A stretch of DNA of 20,255 nucleotides, taken from positions 1 to 20,255 of the forward strand of contig CAYJRY010000022.1 in NCBI GenBank assembly GCA_964372855.1, written 5' to 3'. Source of the DNA: JACOXT01 sp964372855 (GTDB taxonomy: Bacteria; Patescibacteriota; Microgenomatia; Levybacterales; UBA12049). A model generated the notes under the pieces. The model ran no database searches. It was given only the letters and a program-made list of their open reading frames with translations, and had not been told where the DNA came from. Shown here piece after piece: positions 1 through 6,304 of this stretch (position 1 is its first letter; each line of letters begins with the position of its first letter). The position numbers were made by a program, and so were the translations under genes.

Positions 1-52
1 ACTTATCAATTATTAGACGAATTTTAATATATTCGTTAATATTTTGCAATTG

Positions 53-108
53 AACTGATCTTTTTCGAGGGCTACAAAGATCAGTTATAACGGAGTTTTG
101 TTTTTTTT
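53..108 (+). terminator. Possible terminator of a gene left of the window
   Basis: An 11-bp perfect inverted repeat (aactgatcttt at 53-63, aaagatcagtt at 76-86) encloses a 12-nt loop. A T-rich stretch follows on the plus strand at 96-108. The 9-nt gap between stem and T tract is longer than in a typical intrinsic terminator. No plus-strand gene is visible upstream in the window, so this would serve a gene beyond the left edge. On the minus strand the hairpin lies downstream of the glycosyltransferase gene but lacks a T run there. Confidence 0.4.
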
Positions 109-159
109 CAGCCTTTCATTGAACGATACGATCGTATTATTTTTTAAGAGGCTAAATTG

Positions 160-957
160 TTATTGTCTACTTCCAATTTTTTCCCTTAAAACCAGAAAAA
201 CAAACTCAATTAGCGCTAACTGTCGCTTCAGGCGCCAAGGTTGATGGATGAGTCGATACAACCATTCAAATCCTAAATTTCTAATCCAAGCTGGTGCACG
301 AGGAACAATTCCTGCTATATAATCAAAAGCTCCACCCACTCCTATTGCAATTTTTACTGGAAGCCTTTCAAGATTTTCCTTAATCCAAATTTCTTGCTTA
401 GGTGCACCAAAAGCAACGAAGAGTATGTCTATCGCTGAACTACGCTGAAGCGGACGCTGAACTACGCTGCTTTCTGCATCTTTGTGCGTCATGTTTTGCA
501 TTTTTCTGCGCTCGTCTTGAAAAACAAAACCACCATTGCCCCATTCCTGTCCTACAAAACTAATTTTGAGTCTCGGATACCTAGACAACAAGCACTCAGC
601 AGTCCTGTCTGCTACTCCATCTCCCCCTCCCAAAAAGCCCACTGTTATAGGCTTTTCTACTACTTGCCTACATAGACTTTCTAATAAATCAACACCTGCT
701 ATTCTCTCTTTTAATGGTTTATTCAATATTTTAGCCGCTAAAACTACTCCGATACCGTCTGCCAAGGCTAATTCTGACTGATTTAGGATATTTTTGAAGT
801 TAGAATTTTTATTTGCAAGTACCAAAAATTCAGGATTTGGAGTGACAATATAGTATTTTTTTTGTGAATTCTTTAGGCTTTTAAGAATATACTCTAGGAT
901 TTCTACTTGAGTTGCATCCGTTATACCAACCCCTAAAATATTTTTTTTAGCAAGCAT
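160..957 (-). CDS. WecG/TagA/CpsF-family glycosyltransferase
   Basis: This 265-residue protein has the features of the WecG/TagA family, which transfers an N-acetylhexosaminuronate or N-acetylmannosamine unit from UDP-sugar to a lipid-linked acceptor in surface-polymer synthesis at the inner face of the membrane. Visible motifs in order are TPNPEF (39-44), ADGIGV with the presumed catalytic Asp (66-71), an FVAFGAPKQEIW block (180-191), GVGGAFDYIAG (206-216) and RAPAWIRNLGFEWLYRL (220-236). There is no N-terminal membrane segment; family members usually attach peripherally through the C-terminus. Residues about 150-175 form an extra stretch just before the conserved AIDILFVAFG strand, and part of it is encoded by a 15-bp direct repeat. 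The start is an ATG preceded by AT-rich sequence with no ribosome-binding site. The exact sugar cannot be read from sequence. The gene lies downstream of mreB on the same strand, separated by 239 bp. Confidence 0.88.
   Translation of the reverse strand: MLAKKNILGVGITDATQVEILEYILKSLKNSQKKYYIVTPNPEFLVLANKNSNFKNILNQSELALADGIGVVLAAKILNKPLKERIAGVDLLESLCRQVVEKPITVGFLGGGDGVADRTAECLLSRYPRLKISFVGQEWGNGGFVFQDERRKMQNMTHKDAESSVVQRPLQRSSAIDILFVAFGAPKQEIWIKENLERLPVKIAIGVGGAFDYIAGIVPRAPAWIRNLGFEWLYRLIHQPWRLKRQLALIEFVFLVLREKIGSRQ
433..469. repeat. 15-bp direct repeat inside the glycosyltransferase gene
   Basis: The 15-mer cgctgaactacgctg occurs at 433-447 and again at 455-469. It encodes part of a stretch rich in Q, R and S (residues about 163-175) that interrupts the usual spacing before the conserved FVAFGAP motif. 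It is GC-richer than its surroundings and looks like an in-frame insertion or local duplication. Confidence 0.75.
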
Positions 958-1105
958 AATTATATTACTATAAGGCCATACACTTTTCTCCTAAGTTTTC
1001 TATTTACCTTTTTTTGAATATTTAATGTGCTCAAAAATCAATCCTAATTGTTGTATTCGCAAGGTCAAGAATTAATAAGTTTTTTGAAAATCTCAAATTA
1101 TTACT

Positions 1106-1191
1106 ATAGATCTATAATTTTGTGAAAAATCATCATTTTACCTTATTTTCACAAATTAAAAGCTGTTATATGAAAATATTATAAGATCTAT
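1106..1191. repeat. Two-tier inverted repeat between mreB and the glycosyltransferase gene
   Basis: An outer pair of arms (atagatctataat at 1106-1118, attataagatctat at 1178-1191, complementary apart from one extra base) encloses a perfect 10-bp inner stem (tttgtgaaaa at 1119-1128, ttttcacaaa at 1146-1155). The structure fills most of the mreB downstream region. It has no clear T run, so a classical terminator is not supported. An mRNA-end structure, a protein-binding palindrome or a repeat element are all possible. Confidence 0.5.
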
Positions 1192-1196
1192 TCTTG

Positions 1197-2219
1197 TCAT
1201 TTCTTATTTATGCTTCTTTTGTAAAGCTCAATGTTTTCCAAAGCAACCCCAGTTCCCCGAGCAACACACAAAAGTGCATCTTCAGCAACATGACAAGGAA
1301 CTCCTGTTAATCTAGTCATTAGTTTATCAAGGTTTTTCATTAAAGATGTACCTCCGCTCATAACAACGCCTTTATCTATAATGTCACTTGCCAACTCAGG
1401 CGGAGTCTGCTCCATAACGCCTTTTACAGCCCCAACTATTTGGATCAAAACTGGATTTATTGCTTCGTTTATCTGTACCTCTGTCAAGGTTATTGTACGA
1501 GGCAAACCTGTTATAGTGTCTCTTCCTCTTATTTCCATTTTGGAGAATTCTTTGTCTGATTTTCTTTCCTCAACTAATGCATTACCTATAGTAATTTTTA
1601 TCTCTTCAGCTGTTCTTTCACCAATCAAAAGATTGAATTTTCTTTTGGTATAGTTCGCAATTGCCTCATCTATTTTATTTCCTCCAACTCTTACAGAGTT
1701 GTGAACTACAACTCCTCCCAAAGATATTACAGCTGCTTCAGTTGATCCACCTCCAATATCAACAACCATATGTCCTGCCGCCTGAGCAATAGGAATTTTT
1801 GCGCCAATTGCAGCTGCTAAAGGTTCATCAATAAGATATGCTACCTTTGCACCAGCTGCCATTGTGGCGTCCAAAACCGCCCTTCTCTCAACCTGAGTTA
1901 CACCAGATGGAATACAAACCATAACTTCGGGCTTGAAAAAGCGGGATTTTCCAGCAGCTTTGTCTATGAAGTAAGTTAGCATTGCCTCAGTTATTGTATA
2001 ATCAGCAATTACACCATCTCTTAGGGGACGCATTGCAACAATATTTCCTGGAGTTCTTCCTAACATTTCTTTTGCTTCATGGCCAACAGCAACTACTCTA
2101 TTTTCCTCAGCTGTTACTGCAACAACAGTTGGCTCGTTAAGAATAATCCCTTCTCCAACTAGATAAACTAATGTGTTAGCGGTTCCCAAATCTATTCCGA
2201 TTCGTTTTCCTGAAAACAT
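1197..2219 (-). CDS. mreB: Rod-shape-determining protein MreB
   Basis: This 340-residue actin-like ATPase forms membrane-associated filaments that position cell-wall synthesis in elongated cells. The full length matches the family. The first phosphate-binding loop is GIDLGTANT (8-16), followed by the EPTVVAV and PLRDGVIADY segments. The second phosphate loop is DIGGGSTE (154-161) and the adenosine-binding SGGTSL motif lies near residue 288. The usual IDEPLAAAIGA segment (130-140) is also present. The N-terminal MFSGKRIGID gives a natural start at the ATG. Transcription appears to start about 60 nt upstream, from a promoter that shares its -35 box with the divergent PEGA gene. No MreC, MreD, RodA or PBP2 gene is next to it in this window. 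Confidence 0.97.
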   Translation of the reverse strand: MFSGKRIGIDLGTANTLVYLVGEGIILNEPTVVAVTAEENRVVAVGHEAKEMLGRTPGNIVAMRPLRDGVIADYTITEAMLTYFIDKAAGKSRFFKPEVMVCIPSGVTQVERRAVLDATMAAGAKVAYLIDEPLAAAIGAKIPIAQAAGHMVVDIGGGSTEAAVISLGGVVVHNSVRVGGNKIDEAIANYTKRKFNLLIGERTAEEIKITIGNALVEERKSDKEFSKMEIRGRDTITGLPRTITLTEVQINEAINPVLIQIVGAVKGVMEQTPPELASDIIDKGVVMSGGTSLMKNLDKLMTRLTGVPCHVAEDALLCVARGTGVALENIELYKRSINKK

Positions 2220-2286
2220 ATTGAGTAAAACCTATCAAAATATATCTCTAGTATATCAAGTTTATACGCGAGATTGGATATTTTTG

Positions 2287-2314
2287 ATTATAGCACCAAT
2301 GATCTCTCTTGCAA
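2287..2314 (-). promoter_or_regulatory. Sigma70-type promoter of mreB
   Basis: Read on the minus strand, TTGCAA (2309-2314) is followed after 16 bp by a perfect TATAAT (2287-2292), about 67 bp before the mreB ATG. The -35 matches consensus at four of six positions. TTGCAA is self-complementary and also serves as the -35 box of the plus-strand promoter facing the other way. Confidence 0.65.
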
Positions 2315-2337
2315 GGACTTCTTTAAGTCTATATAAT
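2309..2337 (+). promoter_or_regulatory. Sigma70-type promoter of the PEGA gene, near-leaderless
   Basis: TTGCAA (2309-2314), a 17-bp spacer and a perfect TATAAT (2332-2337) lie just before the ATG at 2349. Only 11 nt separate the -10 box from the start codon, so the transcript should have a leader of a few bases and no ribosome-binding site. The -35 hexamer is the same six base pairs used by the divergent mreB promoter. Confidence 0.7.
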
Positions 2338-2348
2338 CACACTACTCC

Positions 2349-3566
2349 ATGAAGAAAAAATTACTTGTTTATTTTGCAACATTTTTGTTTCTGATTTTAA
2401 CAACTATTGGTGTAATATTTTATGGCAAGGGTTATATTCTTGATTTTGAAAAAGGAAAGATTGAAATCTCAACCAATGGCCTTTTGGCTGCAACCAGTTC
2501 TCCTGACGGTGCAGGAATCTATATAAATGGCCATCTAACTTCAGCAACCAATAACACAATAAGTCTTCGTCCGGGTGAATACGAAGTTGAGATTGTAAAA
2601 GAAGGATATTTCCCTTGGAAAAAAAAGATCAAAATAGAAAAAGAAGTAGTCTCAACAGCTTATGCACTACTTTTTCCTCGTGCTCCGCGGCTTGAAAACA
2701 TAACTGATACAGGAGTCGGAAGTCCAACAATTGATCCATCACGAACTAGGTTGGCTTATACAGTTTCTTCCTTTGATACGCTAAGAAAAAATGGAGTATA
2801 TATTTTGGACATGAGTCTTAGGCCAATTCTTACACTTCAGTCTTCCTCAAGGCAAATAGCTGATAACACAACGGATATCTTTTCAAACTCCTCACTCTCT
2901 TGGTCGCCTGATGCGCAAGATTTATTGGCAACTATATCTGCCCAGCCTAATTTATCGACAACTTATCTTCTCAAGACTAGTTTTAATGAAAACCCCCAAG
3001 ATGTAACCCAAACATTAGACACAGTTTCCTCTTTATGGAATCAAGAAAAACAAGCTCGGGAAAGAGCTAAATTAGCATCGCTTAAATCGCGTCTGAGAAA
3101 AATAATAAACGATAATTTCCAAATCTTAGATTGGTCAATGGACGAAACAAAAATTCTCTATACCGCGACATCTTCAGCTAATATACCAATTATAATTACT
3201 CCCCGTCTGATTGGCGTAAATTCCACACCTGAAGAACGCTCGCTTAAAAAAGAGTCTATTTATGTATACGATATTAAGGAAGACAGGAATTATAAAATTC
3301 TCGATTCCATACCCAACATTCCAGATTCTGATTTTGAGAATAAGTTGTCAATTAAATGGTTTCCTGATTCAAAACATCTAATCCATATCAATGACAAAAA
3401 AATAGATATATTAGAATATGATGGACAAAATAGAACTACAATTTATGCTGGGCCGTTTGTCGATGGATATGTTTTTGCTTGGCCGGACGGATCAAAGTTG
3501 GTAATGCTTACTAATCTCGGCAATCTAAATATCGAGCCGAATTTATATACAATAAGCTTGAAATAA
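2349..3566 (+). CDS. Membrane-anchored PEGA-domain protein with a C-terminal beta-propeller-like region
   Basis: This 405-residue protein starts with a basic MKKK and a single hydrophobic helix (about residues 5-25), so it is probably anchored in the membrane with the rest outside. Residues about 48-97 form a PEGA domain, with the pattern SPDGAGIYINGH, LRPGEYEVEIVKEGYFPW and a following beta strand. Such domains are common on surface proteins. From about residue 125 there are repeated blocks like those of TolB/WD40-type propellers: SWSPDAQDLL (184-193), DWSMDETKIL (261-270), KWFPDSKHLI (336-345) and AWPDGSKLVM (378-387). No sortase signal is seen at the C-terminus. Its ligand is unknown. It is divergent from mreB and shares its promoter region. 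Confidence 0.8.
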   Translation: MKKKLLVYFATFLFLILTTIGVIFYGKGYILDFEKGKIEISTNGLLAATSSPDGAGIYINGHLTSATNNTISLRPGEYEVEIVKEGYFPWKKKIKIEKEVVSTAYALLFPRAPRLENITDTGVGSPTIDPSRTRLAYTVSSFDTLRKNGVYILDMSLRPILTLQSSSRQIADNTTDIFSNSSLSWSPDAQDLLATISAQPNLSTTYLLKTSFNENPQDVTQTLDTVSSLWNQEKQARERAKLASLKSRLRKIINDNFQILDWSMDETKILYTATSSANIPIIITPRLIGVNSTPEERSLKKESIYVYDIKEDRNYKILDSIPNIPDSDFENKLSIKWFPDSKHLIHINDKKIDILEYDGQNRTTIYAGPFVDGYVFAWPDGSKLVMLTNLGNLNIEPNLYTISLK

Positions 3567-3644
3567 ATTAAATGAATGCAAGCTCCTTTCGAAACGACTT
3601 CTTCACTGTTCTTCTATAACATGAAATGATTACTAAGACGCAGG

Positions 3645-3660
3645 AAAAATCATAATTTTT
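3645..3660. terminator. Weak AT-only hairpin between convergent genes
   Basis: The stem aaaaat (3645-3650) and attttt (3655-3660) encloses the loop cata, midway between the convergent PEGA and sortase genes. The stem is only A-T pairs, so it would be weak. It could act for both strands, but nothing else in 3567-3726 looks like a terminator. Confidence 0.22.
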
Positions 3661-3726
3661 TATTAAAGCAGTGTGTGTTTCCGCTAGCCTTTGAAGAATC
3701 ATTGAGCAAGTCGAGCGAGCGCAAAG

Positions 3727-4410
3727 TTATTTTGGTTCAGCAAATACTATAAGGCGCTGCCAAGTTGTCCCTGGAGGCCAGCATGTCTGAAGAACAAGTA
3801 GCTCCTCTCCTGTATTTGCATTTGTAAGATAAGATACTTCTTCGGGCCCAACAATTATCGAATTTTTAACTTTGTAATTATGCCTAATGTTTTGAGAAAA
3901 AACCACCACTTCATCACCCTTTTTTAAATCCTTAAGCAAATAAAATATCGCATTATAACGGCCTACGTTCCAGAAATTATCTGTGGAGTGAGCAAAAAGA
4001 TAGATATTTCCTTTTTGTCCTGGAAAAAAAGTGCCCATTGCATGAGCAACGCCAAGTTGAAGTGCTGGAAGAAAAATATTTTCATCTGTTGGATCAACAT
4101 TGGGAATTATTTTTGCATTTGCTCCAATTTTTGGTATCAAAATACTAAATAATGTATCAGAAGGTATCAGTATCTGCTCTTTTGGGCCTGCTACTATATC
4201 CGCAAAACCAGGACTCATTTTAACATCTTTTTCCTCTTTATTCTCTGTTTCAATAGCGAAACTTACACCCCGAACCTGCATTATTCGAAAAAGTATCTCG
4301 TAATACAAAGCAGGTCCCATTATAGCGAATACTCCAAAAATCGCAAAAAGAACCAAAAAATTCCCAATACTTCTTATGATGACAAATCTTATTGCTTCTT
4401 TCGTAGTCAT
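3727..4410 (-). CDS. Sortase (cysteine transpeptidase)
   Basis: Sortases attach surface proteins to cell-wall material, or join pilin subunits, through a thioacyl intermediate. An N-terminal hydrophobic helix (NFLVLFAIFGVFAIMGPALY) anchors the enzyme, followed by a linker and the sortase beta-barrel. Counting from a GTG at 4422, the catalytic His lies in YLFAHST (His145), the Cys in LQTCWPPGTTWQRL (Cys214) and the Arg nine residues later (Arg223), so all three catalytic residues are present. I place the start at the ATG at 4410 (227 residues) because the GTG at 4422 lies inside a hairpin that abuts the upstream tRNA. Neither start has a visible ribosome-binding site. No LPXTG-type substrate gene is seen in the window. 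The subclass cannot be assigned with confidence. Confidence 0.93.
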   Translation of the reverse strand: MTTKEAIRFVIIRSIGNFLVLFAIFGVFAIMGPALYYEILFRIMQVRGVSFAIETENKEEKDVKMSPGFADIVAGPKEQILIPSDTLFSILIPKIGANAKIIPNVDPTDENIFLPALQLGVAHAMGTFFPGQKGNIYLFAHSTDNFWNVGRYNAIFYLLKDLKKGDEVVVFSQNIRHNYKVKNSIIVGPEEVSYLTNANTGEELLVLQTCWPPGTTWQRLIVFAEPK

Positions 4411-4418
4411 AAGCAAAG

Positions 4419-4433
4419 CCACGTTTGACGTGG
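4419..4433 (-). other. Hairpin joining the tRNA-Arg 3' end to the sortase start
   Basis: On the minus strand the CCA tail of tRNA-Arg begins a perfect 6-bp hairpin, ccacgt / acgtgg with loop caa, followed by ctttgctt and then the sortase ATG. It could be a weak terminator, a tRNA 3' processing signal or a translation-limiting structure for a tRNA-sortase transcript. The sequence does not distinguish these. Confidence 0.35.
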
Positions 4434-4505
4434 TGTCCCCGGAGAGAATTGAACTCCCATCTTACCCTTAGGACGGGTCTGCTCTATCCGTTGAGCTACG
4501 GGGAC
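4431..4505 (-). tRNA. tRNA-Arg, anticodon CCU
   Basis: The acceptor stem GTCCCCG (4505-4499) pairs with CGGGGAC (4441-4435). Discriminator A and an encoded CCA (4433-4431) follow. The D arm is GCTC-AACGGATA-GAGC. The anticodon loop GTCCTAA gives CCU, which reads AGG. The T arm is GGGAG-TTCAATT-CTCTC. The first anticodon-stem pair appears to be a G-A mismatch; the other pairs are intact. The 3' CCA is encoded in the DNA, unlike the tRNA-Pro in this window. Confidence 0.95.
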
Positions 4506-4524
4506 AAAATTAAATTACATAATG

Positions 4525-4541
4525 ACTTAAGTTACTTAAGT
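4525..4541. repeat. AflII-site-rich repeat at the 3' end of the four-helix-bundle pseudogene
   Basis: The sequence acttaagttacttaagt spans the stop codon of the degraded four-helix-bundle gene, so the repeat itself supplies the TAA. The same 16-mer recurs at 4724-4739 inside the gene, and a related form (attacttaagcaccttaag, 5084-5102) lies just upstream of its ATG. Confidence 0.65.
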
Positions 4542-5081
4542 TTATCTAATCTTCTTTTAAATAGATTCTCGCTATAACCACCCTCTTGAATAAATTTCTC
4601 CTCCATTTTACCAATTTGACGATTTAAAAGAAAGGTTGCCTGATGGCAAAGCACCAGGAGAAAATTTGCCGCTTCGATAGCACTATTTGGCAAAGTCGGT
4701 TCCTCTTTTAAGTTGCCTAAGTCACTTAAGTTACTTAAGGAAGTGAACTTAAAAGCCAATTTTCTAAAATTTGTAATTCTTAGATCTCTTTTATACCAGA
4801 TTTCAAAATTTTTTGCCTTAAAAAATCTTCAAAATCTGCTAGCAATTCTTCCAATGATGCTTTTGCTACTCCTAAAAGTTTGATTTCACCTTTTTTAGAA
4901 ATTCTACTTTGTCCTACTCCTTCAATAATATTTTGCTTACCAGATCTTGCAGCCTGAATCATTTGCTTACGAGTTCTTCTATAATCAAATCCACCCAAAT
5001 ACTGCTGACAAAATATGCTGTCAAATCATGAATTATCTCTGAATACAGATAAGTCAGCAAATATTTATACTTAGGCAACAT
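4532..5081 (-). pseudogene. Four-helix-bundle (23S rRNA intervening-sequence type) protein, twice frameshifted
   Basis: Three consecutive reading frames together give a four-helix-bundle protein with a C-terminal suffix domain. Part one starts at ATG 5081 (MLPKYKYLLTY, then EIIHDLTAYF). Part two carries the family hallmark QMIQAARSGKQNI and the stretch LLGVAKASLEELLADFEDFLRQ (split across the motif). Part three carries AANFLLVLCHQATFLLNRQI and EKFIQEGGYSENLFKRRL. The frame changes fall near 5010-5013 and 4789-4792, both in four-base homopolymers. Adding one base at each gives 552 nt, exactly 184 codons including stop, and restores one continuous protein of about 183 residues. A purine-rich AAGGTG lies about 12 nt before the ATG. 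It could be a true pseudogene or carry sequencing or assembly errors. The function of stand-alone members is unknown; relatives bind as oligomers and are encoded in rRNA insertions. Confidence 0.8.
4724..4739. repeat. Internal copy of the acttaag 9-bp-period repeat
   Basis: This is an exact copy of the 16-mer at 4525-4540, extended leftward by further degenerate 9-bp units (gcctaagtc, ttaagttgc). It encodes a tripeptide-periodic spacer (LSN-LSD-LGN-L) between the two halves of the four-helix-bundle protein. Confidence 0.65.
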
Positions 5082-5113
5082 AAATTACTTAAGCACCTTA
5101 AGAGGCTTAGCTA

Positions 5114-5142
5114 TTCCCATTCTATCACCAATCAGTTAAAAT
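5114..5142 (+). promoter_or_regulatory. Possible promoter of tRNA-Pro
   Basis: TTCCCA (5114-5119), a 17-bp spacer and TAAAAT (5137-5142) lie directly before the tRNA. The tRNA 5' end at 5150 is the expected distance from the -10 box, which is why I favour it despite a weak -35. Confidence 0.4.
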
Positions 5143-5149
5143 ACGAACA

Positions 5150-5221
5150 CGGGGAGTAGTGCAGCGGTAGCACGCAGCGTTCGGGACGCTGAAGTGGGAG
5201 GTTCAACTCCTCTCTCCCCGA
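5150..5221 (+). tRNA. tRNA-Pro, anticodon CGG
   Basis: The acceptor arms CGGGGAG (5150-5156) and CTCCCCG (5214-5220) pair perfectly, with A5221 as discriminator. The D arm is GTGC-AGCGGTA-GCAC. The anticodon stem CAGCG/CGCTG encloses TTCGGGA, giving anticodon CGG for the CCG proline codon. The T arm is GGAGG-TTCAACT-CCTCT. CCA is not encoded; the sequence continues CAA, so the tail must be added by a nucleotidyltransferase. Confidence 0.96.
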
Positions 5222-5254
5222 CAATTTAGCCTCTTTTTTAGCGATGCGATTGCA

Positions 5255-5283
5255 TTGTCAAATGACAAGCTAGTTTTACTTTT
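5255..5283 (+). terminator. Candidate terminator after tRNA-Pro
   Basis: The short stem ttgtc / gacaa (5255-5268) is followed within a few bases by gttttactttt. The stem is only 5-6 bp, so the call is tentative. A separate T run (5231-5239) lies nearer the tRNA but has no hairpin of its own. Confidence 0.28.
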
Positions 5284-5314
5284 GTGGATTTTTGGGAGGA
5301 TAGGAATCTTCCTA

Positions 5315-5776
5315 CTAAATGCATTTTAAAAACTCAAGAAGTGAAGTCAAATCCTTTGCATTAGCTTGTTTTTCTAATTTTTTTACTATCTCTTGAGTCC
5401 CTAATTTTTTAACATATGTTGCAATTAAAAGAACGGAGTCTGGACAGAAAAAATAATTTGAAGCTAATGAATAAGTTTTACTGCCTATATGTATTTCCTC
5501 AAAAGTGGAAATTTCAATCGTGTAATAGTCTCTTCTAATAGATGGAATTTCGATGCTTTTTATTTTCATTTTTCTCCCATTACTATCGATCCTTAAGGCT
5601 TGATTATTAACTCCAAGAATTTTATTAGCTTCTTCTTCAATTCTTATTTGAACACCTAAAGCTTTAAGCGCATCTTTAGAAGACATGGATCCACTTAAAA
5701 AACTCTCAATATCAAACCGAACCAATCTAGCTTCTTGTCTAATTGTTTTACCCAAATTCTTTAAAATTTCTTTCAT
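5315..5776 (-). CDS. Hypothetical protein, 153 residues
   Basis: I do not recognise a family. The protein has a helical, charged N-terminus (KEILKNLGKTIRQEARL, then DALKALGVQIRIEEEANKIL). Residues about 60-110 form a strand-rich middle (alternating short hydrophobic runs such as MKIKSIEIP and DYYTIEIS). The C-terminus is helical (VLLIATYVKKLG, then IVKKLEKQANAKDLTSLLEFL). There is no signal peptide or membrane helix, so it is probably cytosolic. The ATG at 5776 has no ribosome-binding site. It lies 62 nt downstream of the nucleoside diphosphate kinase gene on the same strand and may be the last gene of that transcript. Codon use and base composition match the neighbours, which supports a real gene. 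Confidence 0.7.
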   Translation of the reverse strand: MKEILKNLGKTIRQEARLVRFDIESFLSGSMSSKDALKALGVQIRIEEEANKILGVNNQALRIDSNGRKMKIKSIEIPSIRRDYYTIEISTFEEIHIGSKTYSLASNYFFCPDSVLLIATYVKKLGTQEIVKKLEKQANAKDLTSLLEFLKCI

Positions 5777-5838
5777 AACTGAAAAAAGGAGATTTTATCC
5801 AACGCACATGGTAATGTCAAAATTCTTGAGGCAGAATA

Positions 5839-6303
5839 TTATCCCAGCTCATCCTTTGTATACATGTGCCTGCGGTCGAGTTTCTCCCAATCAAAAATTT
5901 CTGAGGCGTTAAAAATCAAACTTTCTTCTTTTTTGGCTACACCTTTGTCTTCTGAGGCGTGGATCAAATTATACTGCTGGCTCATGGCAAAATCGCCTCT
6001 TATTGTTCCAGGCTCAGCCTCACGTGCCAAAGTTATTCCAGTCATTTTTCTAATAGTTGCAACAACATCTTTTCCTTCCCAAAGCATGGCAACAACTGGA
6101 TATGACTTCATGTAAGCTTTGAGTCCACCAAAGAAAGATTTTTCTTTATGATGCGCATACCATTCATCCAAAACCGCGTCAGAAAGTGAAATCATTTTAA
6201 GCCCAACAAGCTTTAGCCCTTTTCTTTCAAATCGATGAATTATCTCTCCAATAAGACCTCTTTGTACCCCATCCGGTTTGACCAAAACAACAGATCTTTC
6301 CAT
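5839..6303 (-). CDS. ndk: Nucleoside diphosphate kinase
   Basis: This enzyme moves the gamma-phosphate of ATP to other nucleoside diphosphates through a phospho-histidine. The start MERSVVLVKPDGVQRGLIG is the usual N-terminus of the family, so I use the ATG at 6303 (154 residues) and reject an in-frame start 24 nt upstream, which would overlap the preceding gene. The catalytic His is His115 in YNLIHASED, preceded by GTIRGDFA (99-106). The C-terminal tail, ending in YTKDELG, is a little variable. The ATG lies one base after the TAG stop of the M16 peptidase gene, so translation is probably coupled. In organisms with reduced nucleotide metabolism this enzyme would balance triphosphate pools. 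Confidence 0.96.
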   Translation of the reverse strand: MERSVVLVKPDGVQRGLIGEIIHRFERKGLKLVGLKMISLSDAVLDEWYAHHKEKSFFGGLKAYMKSYPVVAMLWEGKDVVATIRKMTGITLAREAEPGTIRGDFAMSQQYNLIHASEDKGVAKKEESLIFNASEIFDWEKLDRRHMYTKDELG

Positions 6304-6304
6304 A

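Noticed and set aside
1381..1653. Plus-strand open frame across mreB
   Set aside because: It is antisense to a clearly conserved gene and shows no family features; the same applies to frames at 484-781, 5685-6115, 9404-9769 and 14430-15740.
4532..4998. Two separate small genes (75 and 72 residues)
   Set aside because: They are parts of one four-helix-bundle gene; together with an upstream third segment and two single-base changes they give one full protein.
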